Assembly (NCBI GenBank): GCA_020912385.1
Contig: CP087207.1
Coordinates: forward strand, 3,410,001 to 3,474,000
Source of the DNA: Neofusicoccum parvum
Lineage: Eukaryota > Ascomycota > Dothideomycetes > Botryosphaeriales > Botryosphaeriaceae
Direction of reading: 5' to 3'
Length of the DNA: 64,000 nt
Both the position numbers and the translations under genes were made by a program. The notes beneath the pieces were generated by a model. The model ran no database searches and was not told the DNA's origin. It worked only from the letters and a program-made list of their open reading frames with translations. This document shows positions 1-11,581 of this stretch, piece by piece (positions within the stretch are counted from its first letter, which is position 1; each line of letters starts with the position of its first letter).

Positions 1-3000
1 CGCCGCGCGCCGTGCGGGAGGCGTGCGGGAGGTGTTTTCCTGAGCTCGGGTGCTGGGTTGCGTCGCTTGTTTCCTTGCTCGTTCTTGCTCGGGTGTCTGT
101 AGCTGCCGACGATGGCTGGGCGCGCTCTTCCTCGCTGCCGCCGTCCGCTCGCTGCCTGAATCGCTGGTTCGAGGAGGGTGGGAGCGGGCGGTGGTGGTGG
201 GGTTGGGTGTGCCGGCTGAGGTGTGCGTCTTGCGGAGGGGGGTTTCTGGGGGTTTGGCTTTCTTGTCGGTGAGGGGTTTGGGGGTGTTGCGTTGCTTGCT
301 GGCGGAGTCTGTTTTTTTCACTTTTTTTTTTTTCAGGGTTGAGTTGACGGGCACGAAAAGTTTGTGTTTTTGGTTCTAAGTTTATAGTTCTTCTTGTGCG
401 GTCCTTCGGCAGGGACACTGATGACGAATGGACCGCTGCTTCTTCTTGCCTCCATTTACTTAGCATCGAGGCCGGTTTCGACAGTGAATTCCTCGTCTTG
501 GTCCTTCGACACCATAAACGGCTATCACGAAGATATTTAACAGGAACTCATAGCTGCATGAAACTTCGGCGAATGCGCTATGCTGCTGTGGAATGTTGAA
601 GACCGCAGTCACGATCTTCACATATGAAGTGTGAAGAGATAAACATGGAAGCCGAAGACATTTGTTCTGCGCCGGAGGTGTCAGATGTTGGTTGTCATTT
701 CGGCACAACACGACGTCTAAGTTCGATTGAAGCAATTTATACGTGGCCGGTTTGCGGGACAGTTTAACAATTTCACATCTGTGCAGTTGAAGTACTCGTC
801 CGGATGGAAACGTGGGTGAAGGAAGCGCCAAACCCATCCGGACGAATGCTTCAACTGCCCATGAAGGTATGGATACATTGCAATACGCAATCAAGTCTTC
901 GCCGCCACGAGCACCTTCCGCTCCGCCCTTACGCCATTCTCTGCACCCGTTACACACACAACCCTTTCGGCACCGACATCATCCACGATCACAGCTACAT
1001 CACCCTTCTCACCCGTCTTTCCGAAAGACAGGGCGGGAAGGGCAGCAGACAAATCGCGGGAAGGGAGCTCCGGAAGATGGTGGTGTGATGCGCACAACGC
1101 CTTGAAACCCGTGACTTGGCGTCGACCAAGGCCGACGTCGCAATTCTTCTACCCACGCACGAGCCACTTCTCCATCGAGAAATCTACGTACCTACCCTCT
1201 AAATTCCTTGCGCACGTCCACGAGACAAAGGCTCTTCCCCCATCATTCCTCGCCTGCATTCCGCCAAATATCGGCGCAACGTGTCCAACAAAGCCCTGAG
1301 AGCACGCATGAAGAACGGCCAACGTCACCGTTTCGAAATGTTGCACCAAGAAAAGGGTCGAAGGGGATCGAGGCCGCCGTAAGGCTGGTTTCCCAAGGAA
1401 TGCGGGTTCGGTCGGGAGGTCTGAGGTCTGAGACAAGCCCCCTCCAACGCTCATCAGGACGTGTTTTCCGCCCGCACGCCCTGCGAAGAAGGGGGGCTGT
1501 GCTTCATGCGTGACGCGACGTGCGCGCGCAAGGCCGTGAAGAACGTGAAATGCGCGGGCGCACGGGTGTCCTGGGCAACAGCAAATCGTCACAAACCAAG
1601 CGCCGATGACCTCTCCACGAAGACGAACAGCAAGGGCAGAAGGACGGAAGGGCGAGCGTGATGAGGAGAGGCCGTCGGTGGTGAGGCAGAGTTGGTTTGA
1701 CGTTGGCGGCGGCCGGGCCAAGCTCCTGTGCTCCGGCTGCGCTAGCGCCCGATCGGGAGCATCCGCGTGCTGCGCCTGGTCAGCCATCACTGTCCGTCCT
1801 CCCTCTCTCCATGAGTGTTGCCACTGTCTGCAAAGGGGAAAACTGCAGCACTGCAGATAACTTTGCTTTCCGTATCTGTGATAGCGGAGGAAATAGCTTA
1901 TCGCGGCAGCACTATAGCGTGCAGTACTGTACAGCGGGGTGGGCAGTACAAGCAACGCCCGTGCCTTGCATACAGCATGCACCGCCTCACAGCAGCAGCA
2001 GCCAGCAGCCAGGCATGCACTTCGATCGGACCGTCGTTCCAAAGCCTTCGAATGCGCAGCCAAGGTAGCACAGATCGGCATCTGGCCCCCAAAAAACACA
2101 TCTATCCTTCCATCTCAATATTCAATCTATGCCCCGCATGATGCACCTCAATAGTCATCTGCCGTTTTCCTGGTTTTGCTTGTTGCCACGGATTGTGCCG
2201 TTGGCCTTTCTGGCTGGGCGCGCAGGACGCACGCCTGCAAATTCGGACCCACACGCTGTTACGCAGAGACGTAGCCTATCAGCCTTCGAAGCTTGGATGA
2301 GCTTAATATAAGCGGGGTCGCACGAGCTGAGGAGACGAGAGATGGACTGCATATGTGCGGTTATCCCGGAAAGGGAGACGGGCGAGACTGATCGTGGCGG
2401 TCAACGCTTTCGCAGACGGATTGCTTAAGCCTTGCAGTAGTCAGTTGTTGATGGTTAGCTTCGATTGACGACGGCTTAGCTATAATCAAAAGGCCTGCAG
2501 GCCCAGACCTTCCCGCCACGTTGAAGTGCGGAGTATGCAGCTTTGCGCCACCCGGACGGCAGAGAGTGAGGTGAGAGACTCTGGTTTATTATGTTAGAGT
2601 CGCACAATATGGCTTTGTGTCCCACAGCACGGTATGGCGAGGCTGGAGTGCATCAGAACTTCTGGATGTTGATCAAGCAAATATGGAAAAAGTGACAGGT
2701 CTCTCGAGCGCGTGTAACAGGGACTAGTGACAGGTTACTTGCCATCGAAGGTATATTGGAATCGGACACACTTGCTCCATGTGGCTCCACCACCAATCGG
2801 TCTTGATTCTGGTTCGGACGGCGTTATCAGTGATGCGTGCAGAACTTTCGAGACTTGTACGGGCTGTGATGTTGTGGTGGCATGAAGTGTTGGCACAAGC
2901 GCTGCGTACGTCGGCGCTGAGGCGTTGCAGGCTGATACGCGCCTGAGGAGTCACAACTACCGGGATGCGGCTCTCGGATAAGTGGGGGAGCTTCACAGCA

Positions 3001-5810
3001 TATCGTGTCTGAGAGGCTCCATGGGCGTGATATCATGGCTGACGCGACGTCTTGGGCGGCGCAGCAATAGTCAAGCACAAGTGCGATTGCAACGCGTCAC
3101 TGACCTGAAGAAACTTGGATGGCTGGACTGAGACCCGGAAAGACGCGGTCAAACAGCTGAGCCACTTTTCGCCGACCGCAAAGGAAAGAGAGCGATGCTT
3201 TGAACACCGTCGCCCTACGGATGCGATGTTCGGCAGTGGGCTTGGTGTTGAGCGCCTAACCGCCAATGAAGTTTACGACCGAGCTCCATGGTAGGCTCGG
3301 CTCGGCGGTACGGTAACGCCGATGACGAGGCTGCAAAACTTGCTCAGGTGTGATGGTGTATCATCGTTGTTGTCTGATGCAAAGGGGCTCGCGCAGTGGG
3401 TGCGATAGGTTGATGGGTTCTCGTACGGCAGCGGCTGGGTGTTGAGGATGCCAGTGCTCGGCACTCGGCACGGGTCCGAAAGGGAGGAGAGAAAGAATAG
3501 ACGGCTGCATGAGTTAAAGGCTTAAAACGATTTGCAAGCGAGTTGCTTGGGCAGGTCAGAACGAGACGTGAAGTGCTCCGTGTTCCGGGCGGCGTAGGAA
3601 GTGCCGGTTTGGAACGCCAAGCGATTCCGAGCAGCGAAGAGCGCCGGCAAGCTCGTACGCGAGGCGTCGCAAAGTGTTTTGACACAGCCCTGTAGGCCTG
3701 ATTTACGAGTGAAAGAATAGGCGTGGTGACGTGCCCACCCAGCAAAGGTGGTTCGAGAAGGCGATGCCCCGACACGAGAATTCCGCGCGGGCTGATTGGC
3801 CTCCCGCCTACATCTAGTCAGTACGGGTGCATTCCGTCCACGATTGCTAAGCCCGTCCGCAGCAGCTCGGAAAGTAGTGGCGTATTAAGAACGCCTGTCC
3901 TGCTTATCGCCGCCTCTTAATCTGCACAACCTTGCCGCTGGCGGGGCCCAATGCGCCTGACAGATCTGGTTCCTGGCGTGGGGCGGCCGTGGCGCTGCAG
4001 GCTCTGGCCACGACAACGATTGCGTGCAGCGCGCCCACTGCAGAACGCACAGCGGTCCTGCGAGGCGTGGCTCACGTGCCGGGGGGGCCGGTGGGATGGA
4101 TACAGCAGATGCTAATCGTGGACGCCGCACACAGCCCTGGCCGCACGGTGCGGCGCACGGCGAAGGGAGGCATCATTCATATAATTTAGCGAGCGCGGCC
4201 CAGAATAAGCAACCAACGGGGCTGCAGGGCGGGACCTGCGCGCAGATGTCAATACAGCGCTCCCCGTATTTCGGTCGGCGACGAGGGAGGGCTGGGCCTG
4301 GGGGTTTGAGACAGCTGTTGGCGGCTTTGCTGCTTTGGGACAAACAAATGGCCGCGCATGAAACGTCGCCGGCGCCACAGCGCAACGGCATTCCTGGCGC
4401 CTGCTGACGACACCGCGCGCGCTCGACTCCGCAGTAAGGAAAGAAGGCCGACGAGAACTCTGCGCGACGCGAACCGTGGTTCATACGTGCAGCAGACGCG
4501 CCGGCGGCGGGAGGCTGTCGGAGGTGTGGAGGCGGCGTGGCGCGCGTGGGAGCGGCTGGCTGGCCCTGGCGGCTGCGGTCCGCGCAGGAACAGCACGGCG
4601 GCGCATGAGTCAGGCTCCACTGCCGTGCATTGGGTGATTAGAGGAGGAATCGGCGGCGAGGACAGGCCGGACACCGTCTTCAGCGGGGGAAATGAGGCCT
4701 CGGCTGGCCAGATTGCTGCTGGGCGTTGCAGTGTTTCTGCCGCCTGCCGCCTGCCGCCGCCGCCGGGCCTGGCGACCGGAGCACGGCAAATCAAACCGAT
4801 GCCAAACACGGCCGGCAAGCCGTCCAAGACGTGCGGCTTGGGCCCTGGGCGCGGGCGGAGCGGAGGCGCGAGGCCAGCGCCGGGGCGCACGGGCTGGAGG
4901 CATCATGCGGAATGGAGCGACGCAAGGCGGGCCGGGGAGCGCTGGCGGTGCGGGCGACGAGCTGGTGACGGGTGCCGCGCAGGTGACGGGGCTGCGCTGG
5001 GCTGGCGGGCTGGCGGGCGCGAGGCACCAGGCACGAGAGGGCGTGGGAGTGGACGCGGCGGGTCTGGGGGGCCGGGCCTGCGTTGGCGGCCGCAGCGAGT
5101 GAGAGGGCGCGCCAGCAACGCGCGTCATCCTGGCTGCGGGCGCTGAAACGGGCGGCGCTGGCCAGGGCAGGATCTCCGTCGGCGGAGAGGTTGTTTCAGC
5201 AAATGGGGGCGCGCAGGCCAAGGACGCGCGACTGCAGCCGCCGATCAGCACGGCTGTCCAGGGGGCCCGACGCCCACGAAGCGCCGTGCACCCAGCAGCA
5301 ATTCTCCGCCGCCACTCTCAATCAACTCTAAACCCTCGCCGTCCTCGTTCCTTAAGTGCCCGCGGCTCCCTCTTCCCTTCGTGTTTTCCCTTTTCGTGGT
5401 TGATCCCTTGGACGCCTGGCTCTTCTCGCACCTTGGCCATCCCTCCTTCTGCTTCTTCTCCCAGCGCCGCCAGCCGTGCGATTTCTACTTTACTCCCCAG
5501 GCCCGCGGCCCTTCTTCACCAAGATCTCCCACCGCGCCAAGCGCTCCAGAGTAGTGTTGTCTTGGAAGCCGATCCGTATTGAATTCCGCCCAGCCATTGC
5601 CGGAATCCTGAGCGTCGCCTCACCCACGACCCAACCTCAACACCACTGCTCCCCGCCCCGCTCACTCTGGCGTCGCCGAAGATCTGAAGCACTGCCGCCT
5701 CAACCGCTCGCGAGCGAGCCTGGTTCACTCTCGCTACCTACCCAACACGTCTACTGCTGGCCATAGACGTCCGACTTTCGCTCGAAACAACAGTAAACAA
5801 ACCAGAAACA
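1..5810. other. intergenic DNA, no convincing gene
   Basis: This stretch holds many overlapping open frames on both strands, but none shows a recognisable domain, coherent composition or plausible exon chain. The longest is a minus-strand frame of 316 codons at 1149-2099, whose translation is Cys/Arg/Ala-rich and looks like a by-product of composition. One palindromic repeat lies at 781-863. The part from about 3.9 to 5.3 kb is very GC-rich. The last 500 bp are pyrimidine-rich and probably hold the promoter and 5' UTR of the reductase gene that starts at 5811. Confidence 0.5.
781..863. mobile_element. MITE-like palindromic element, copy A
   Basis: The left arm (781-806) and right arm (835-863) are inverted complements containing GCAGTTGAAG and CTTCAACTGC. 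Each inner end carries a CRTCCGGATG-type core. The spacer of about 28 bp resembles the spacers of the copies at 38.2, 40.7 and 55.5 kb. There is no coding capacity. An unambiguous target-site duplication is not visible. This is the only copy seen in the left 24 kb. Confidence 0.75.
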
Positions 5811-7671
5811 ATGCCTTCCGCAATGTCCGCCCCGCTTGTCCTGTCCGCCATGGTCGCCCGCGCCGCCGCCGCCGGCGGTGGAGCAGCAAAGAGCCCTGCG
5901 GAGCAAGCCGCCGAAATGCAGGCCATCTACGAGAACATCGACGTTTCCTACTGGCTTGGATGGACCTGGTTGGCCTGCACTGCCGCTCTGATGGTCTACC
6001 TCACTGGCATCACCTTCGTGCGCTACGTCCGTGGCATCGCCTGCCTGAACAACCCCCAGCAGCGCTACTTCGCCGAGCCCAACTGGTGGTATGGAAGGTT
6101 CAAGCGCTACCTGTTCGACTCTCCGCTGTTCCGCACCCGTCACCACCGTGAGTACAAGCTGTCCTCGGCCATCAACATCGGCACCCTCCCCAGCCGTCTG
6201 CAGACCATCTACCTGGTCGGCTACACTGGCATGAACATCGCCTTCTCCGTCATCTTCATCGACTTCAGCTCCGAGGGCGCTGCCTCTGAGCTCCGCAACC
6301 GCACCGGTGTCCTGTGTGTCATGAACATGCTCCCGCTGTTCCTGCTTGCCGGCCGCAACAACCCGCTCATCAAGATCACCGGCATCTCGTTCGACACCTT
6401 CAACCTGGTCCACCGCTGGATTGGCCGCATTGTCATTCTCCAGGCTCTTACCCACACCGTTGCCTACCTGGTTCCCAAGATTGCAAAGGGTGGTTGGGAG
6501 GCCTTCAGCCAGTCGCTCGCTCACAGCCAATTTATCCTGTGGGGCACTATTGTAAGTGGCTCATCTTATTCTCCAATCAGCAGAACCGTCATTTATTAAC
6601 CTAGAGTAGGGCACTGCTTCCTTCCTCGTCATCCTGATCCAGGCTGCTGGTCCCGTCCGCCATGCCTTCTACGAGGTCTTCCTGCACTTCCACGTTCTGC
6701 TCGCCGCTCTCGGTGTTGCCGGTGTCTGGATCCATTGCCAGTCCGGTGAGCTCCACCAGTTCGATATCATCAAGGCCGTCCTTGGCATCTGGTGCGTCGA
6801 GCGCTTCATCCGCCTGTTCTGGATCGTCCTCCGCAACGTCGGCAACGGTGGCACCAAGGCCGAGATCGAGTCCCTTCCCGGCGACTGCCTCCGCATCAAC
6901 CTCCAGATCGCTCGCCCCTGGAAGTTCAAGACCGGCCAGCACGTCTACCTGTACATCCCGTCGATTGGCTGGTGGACCTCGCACCCGTTCTCTCTCGCTT
7001 GGAGCGAGGAGCAGGAGGCCTGGAGTGAGGAGAAGGGCATGTCCCTCGAGCGCCTTGACCTGTCTGGCCTCGGCAAGACTACCATGAGCCTTCTCGTCCG
7101 CCGCCGCACTGGATTCACCGACACTCTCTACAAGAAGGTTGAGCAGAGCCCGTCCGGAAAGATCACCACCTCCGCTCTCGTCGAGGGCCCCTACGGCTAC
7201 CAGGACCTCACCTCGTACGGCACCGTCATGCTCTTCGCCGCCGGTATTGGCATCACGCACCAGGTCCCGCACGTGCGCAACCTCGTGGAGGCGTATGACA
7301 AGCGCACCGCCGCGGTCCGCCGCATCACGCTCGTCTGGGTGATCCAGTCGCCCGAGCACCTGGAGTGGATCCGGCCGTGGATGACGGAGATCCTGTCGAT
7401 GCCCAACCGCCGCGAGGTGCTCAAGATCCTGCTCTTCGTCACGCGCCCCCGCTCGACCAAGGAGATCCACTCGCCGTCGTCCAGCGTGCAGATGTTCCCC
7501 GGCAAGCCCAACGTCCAGTCGCTCGTCGACCAGGAGATGGTCGAGGGCGTCGGCGCCTGCGCCATCAGCGTCTGCGGCACCGGCTCGCTGGCTGACGACG
7601 TCAGGCGCGCCGCTCGCGTGCGCCAGACCAGGTGGAACGTCGACTTCTTCGAGGAGGCTTTCTCGTGGTAA
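5811..7671 (+). CDS. ferric-chelate reductase-like transmembrane oxidoreductase (FRE family)
   Basis: Two exons, 5811-6551 and 6610-7671, encode 600 aa; the intron starts GTAAGT and joins in phase 0. The family moves electrons from cytosolic NADPH through FAD and two membrane haems to extracellular Fe(III) or Cu(II). The two haem-ligand pairs are visible as H-x13-H: His201/His215 and His275/His289. The FAD site is HPFSL (372-376). An NADPH-binding region follows, with GPYG near 440, a GIGITH motif near 460 and a CGTGSLADD stretch near 569, where many relatives have CGPGS. An N-terminal hydrophobic segment lies near residues 47-70. The start is the first ATG of the open frame. Ferric reductase is preferred over NADPH oxidase because of the GITH motif and the long N-terminal extension, but the substrate is inferred from family only. 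No siderophore or iron-uptake gene is adjacent. Confidence 0.88.
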
Positions 7672-9511
7672 ACGCACCTTACACTCCTCACCTTTCCTCG
7701 CTCAACAAAAAAGGGTGTTTTCCTCTCTCCTTAGTGTTTGTGCGTAGACGAGCGTGGCGCTTGAGGTGTTGATCCGTCCTCTTGCTGGATCTTCTCCATA
7801 TCTCACGGTCGAACCCACGGGTTGTGGCTCTCTCCCCATACCTATCTCTACCAGGTCCAATGTGCTTTCCCCCCACACACTTTTCGGCCTCTCTGCTACT
7901 GTCCGTCGCATGGTGCTTGCTTTGATTTTCCCTCGGCACTTTCTTTCATTCACTGTACGATAATTACCACAATTCCTCTTTTCTGTCTATTTTTCTTTCC
8001 ACTTCTTCTTCTCGCTCATTACAGTACACGAGGTCAACCGTTGAAGGGCGCAACACACCGAAGAGGGAAATTCAAGCGAACAGTTTCAAGTGCTTTTCAC
8101 AAGTATCACGACGGGGAGGTTGGGAAGTAACAGCGATCTTTTTTGGGTTTGAGCTAAGCGCTTTCTTGGGCAACCTTCTTTGCCGTTGTTTCGAAGAAGA
8201 AGAAGAACGAATGAAAGTCATGATTAAAAAATCTTCTTGTTCCTGAGACCGTGGTTGAAAAGTGAGACAGTGCTTCAGCGACTTCACCAAATGTGCACAA
8301 CCGAGGTGCACGCAAGCTTTTTTCGCCAGAGTAACCATGATCTGATTTTGCGTGATTCGCCAGCCAACCAAAAGCCACTCGGAAGCGAAGACATGTACCT
8401 CGATGCAAAAACTTTATCTGATACTTGGCGGTTGCACATGATAATCCCCAACTACATATCCCCACCTATCGATGAAGCCTAGACCCTCAAGTGCTTGTTT
8501 CCGCCCGTTCCCCGTCAATAAACCCCCACGAATCCGCGAATCCGCTCGCCGCGGGCGAAACCGAGACCGTAAGGTGCGTAAGTATGTGCTCGCAAGACCC
8601 GGCTGGCCAAGGCGACGAAACAGCCGCCCACCACCCGCGAGCGTCGCCTGGCCTTCCCGTCGCCTGGCCTTCGTCTCCGCGGCGCTTAAAAGCGCTCGCA
8701 ACGCTCTCAGCATTGTCGGAAAAACGCTCGACCCCCGCTGCCCTGCCCACTAATAATTACACCACTCCCCGTTCCCTTCATCCCCCCTTTCTTCGCGGAG
8801 CTCGGTTGCGAAACTGGTCGGGTCAAGGCGAGGCCCACAGAAGTTTGTTTTGCTTTATTTCCCTATCCCAGCTCCCCACGCCCCCCCTTCTCCACCTCGC
8901 CTCGCTTGGGGGGGCTGGGATCGGCGGAGAAAACTAAGCAAGACAAGGCGAGTCGATCCCCGAGCACCATTGGCTCGTGTGACAAAGATTCCCGTACTCG
9001 ACTCGGTTGCTGTTGCAGCAGGCGTAGCGAGGTTGTAGGGGGATTGACGATGCGATGCACCATCCCATCGGGGCGAGGGCGCAAGGACGTCCGGAAGAGG
9101 GGGATGGAAGGAATTTGTGGTACGCGAGAGAAGCCTCGGGTGCATGATGGAAGGGGCCCTGTGGGGTATGTAGGTAGTAGCGTCCCCGTTTTGCTGAGCC
9201 GCGATGAATAGGTATATATCGGCCATAGGATATTTTTGGCGATAACGATGCTGATGTGCTGGTGATTTGTGCGAAACGGACGGGCTCGGTTGGTAGGATA
9301 CCTGGAACAGGGTGGGCAAAAAGGCGCCTTGCCTGGATGACGTTTTTTTTTTCTTTTTTCGGAAAGCGGTCCCCTGCCGAGTGGGTGGCGTTCTCGTTTG
9401 GTCGAGCTCAAGACGACTTCGACGGCGACATCTCTCGTCGTCGTTCGGACCCCCTTCCTCCTGGATGCTTTTTTGGAATTCGGATATGGCCCTCAACACG
9501 GCCGTCCTTCT
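7672..9511. other. intergenic region between convergent genes
   Basis: This region lies between the 3' ends of the reductase gene (+) and the AT-hook gene (-). The first few hundred bases are T-rich and probably 3' UTR. A GC-rich patch lies at about 8.5-8.95 kb. Short open frames here have no recognisable content. No terminator or RNA gene was identified. Confidence 0.5.
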
Positions 9512-9857
9512 CTAATCCGAGCTGTTCACCGACCTCCACGACGGCGACGTCTTTCCCCCTCCCCCATTACCATCGCCAGCACCCAACGTGCCTCCCGCCG
9601 CCGCCAGCGCAGCCACCGCCTCCTCGTCCGGGATGAACACCACCTTCAGCCGGCCGGGCACCTTGCCGCGCCAGGTGAACTCGGCCGTGTCGGTGCACAC
9701 GACCAGGTCGCCGGCGACGGGGATGTTGATGTCGATGTCCTGCCACGGGGGAAGCGTTTCCTGGGCCGAGGCCTGGTCGTCGGGGATTGGATGGTGCGGG
9801 TTGAGGGAGATGTTGGGTTGGTGGTGGTGGGTGCTTGCGGTGGCATTGTTGGCGGCG

Positions 9858-9890
<33 letters not shown>

Positions 9891-10549
9891 GAGAGGTGCC
9901 CGCCGTGCGCACTGGCGCCGATGCCGTTCAAGCTGTGGACGAACGGCGTAGCGGCGGCAGCGCTCTGGTCTCCGCTGGCGTTGGAGAAGAAGGACGAGCT
10001 CTGCGAGCTGGTGCCGCCTGCTTGATGCTGCTGCTGCTGGCGCGGGTACATGGCGTGCTGTTGGAGGTGCGGCTGGGACTGCTGCTGTTGCTGCTGCTGA
10101 GAGTCTCCACCGGCGGATTCGTGGCGGGCTTTGGTGGCGGCTTCTTTCTCCATCTTGCGGCGCTTGTACTCCTTGCGCCAGGCGGCCTGCTGCTGCTTTG
10201 CGCGCTCGGCGCGCTCCTCGTCGGTGATGTTGAGGCGCGGACGGCCGCGTTTCCGCTTGGCTGGCTCCGGGGTTGCGGGCGACGAGGCTGGCGGCGGCTG
10301 GTGCAGGTGGGCCTGGGAGTGGTGTGGTTGCGATTGGGGGTGTGGCTGCTGCTGCTGCTGCTGCTGGCGGTGCAGGGTCTGCTGCGGGAGCGCTTGGGCC
10401 TGTTGCGGCATTGGCTGGGACGGCGGGACCGGGGCGGGCTGCGGCTCCATCTGGACGAACTGCTGGTAGTAGGCGGCCGGGCCCTGGGCGAAGAAGGGCG
10501 ACTGGGGGTGCGAGCTGGAGCCGTTCACGCGCGAGAGCCGCGACGCCAT
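9512..10549 (-). CDS. Gln/Pro-rich AT-hook DNA-binding protein
   Basis: A single exon encodes 345 aa. Near residues 97-106 it carries an AT-hook, KRKRGRPRLN, whose RGRPR core binds the minor groove of AT-rich DNA. A strongly basic, probably helical stretch follows (about 107-140, including EERAERAKQQ and KEYKRRKMEK). The rest is low complexity: poly-Gln, His, Pro and Ser runs, including about ten consecutive Gln encoded by a CAG tract at 9860-9890. The C-terminal third (about 250-345) is less repetitive, with stretches such as DLVVCTDTAEF, and may be a small folded domain. A nuclear transcriptional or chromatin role is inferred from the AT-hook and Gln-rich composition. The start is the first ATG of the frame. 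A TTTAAA sequence sits about 45 bp upstream of it. Confidence 0.75.
9860..9890. repeat. CTG/CAG trinucleotide repeat
   Basis: About ten uninterrupted CTG units on the plus strand encode a poly-Gln run in the minus-strand AT-hook gene. Shorter broken CTG runs occur at about 10026-10100 and 10346-10370 in the same gene. Such tracts tend to vary in length between strains. Confidence 0.9.
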
Positions 10550-11581
10550 GGTGGAGAGCGCGTCCGGCGCGCTGCGGCCGGCACGGTGCTCGATTTAAAG
10601 GGCCAGGGCCGGGGCGGCGAGACAAGGGGCCTGGGGCGGCGGGCTGCACAGGAAAAAAAATCAGGCGGGCGGGCTTTCTTCTGCAAAAAGAAACAAAAAA
10701 GAAAAAGAAAGGGAATTGGCGACTGCTGCGGCGGCCGGGATCGACGACGACGTCAACGGTCGCGCCTGGCCGCCTCCAGCGCGCACGGGCCCCGCCGGGG
10801 GGCAGAGCCAATTTTTTCTTTTCTTTTTTGCGTCTCTAGCGCCAAAAGAACCGCTGCCGCTGTCTTTCTTGTGCGCGCGGTGCCTGCCTGCCTGCCTGCC
10901 TGCCTGCCCGCCTGTCGTTCACCGCGGGCCGCTGGCTGGCCAGTCGCGTCGCACATTGCGCGCGTCCGCCGCTGCTGTGCGCTGGTGGCCCGCGCGCGCC
11001 GCCCACAACTTGCGACTCCTCCCTCGCGCCTGGTGAAGTGCGGTCCGCGCCGGCGCCCATCCCTCCTTCGCGGACATGCGATGGCGGAGGCATCTCTGCT
11101 CATGGCAAGAATGCAAAAGAGGCCCCGCTCCGTCGCAGAAAGACCACAGGCGCCACTGCTCTGTTCCTCCGCATTCCTGTAGTTCCATTTATCTTCTGCT
11201 GTCCATTTCAAAGGCGCTCTCGTCTGTCTTCGTCCACATGTGTATCCCTGCTTGGAACATACACGAGCCGCCCGCCGTCGTCCGGCTGGAGCCTCATGTA
11301 TCAGCTGCCTTTGTGGTCAACAGACGGCCGTTCCGACTGGTGTCAGATTTCGCATCTGTCTGCCATGGATTTCATAATCCGCAGCAGTGAAGTGAGTGGC
11401 AGCGCCAGACTCGCGGCGATTCCACTTTCGCCCACCACATTCACCATTTCCTACGTGCACTGTCGTCTTCCCTTCAAATTCCGCTTCTCCTCTGCACCGT
11501 CGTCCTCCCTTCAAAACCTGCCTCTCCTCTGCACCGACAGACTCTTCTTCCGCATCCACCATCCATACAGCATCGTTCCCC
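10550..11581. other. intergenic region, divergent promoter area
   Basis: The region separates the AT-hook gene (-) from the next gene (+). It contains A-rich tracts near 10650-10705 and a CCTG tetranucleotide tract at 10881-10914. The last 150 bp are pyrimidine-rich, with a duplicated CTCCTCTGCACCG motif at about 11487-11545. No coding signal was recognised. Confidence 0.5.
10881..10914. repeat. TGCC tetranucleotide repeat
   Basis: About seven near-perfect TGCC units, then one variant unit. It lies in the non-coding interval between two divergent genes. Confidence 0.85.

Noticed and set aside
1149..2099. Minus-strand open frame of 316 codons
   Set aside because: The translation is rich in Cys, Arg and Ala without a domain, hydrophobic pattern or codon bias like the confirmed genes. 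The open frame follows from the local base composition.
5811..7671. NADPH oxidase (Nox) as the identity of the reductase-like gene
   Set aside because: The GIGITH motif and the extended N-terminus before the haem domain fit fungal ferric reductases better than Nox enzymes.
5751..7677. Minus-strand frames of 259 and 358 codons over the reductase gene
   Set aside because: Antisense shadows of a C-ending-codon gene whose product is clearly recognisable on the plus strand.
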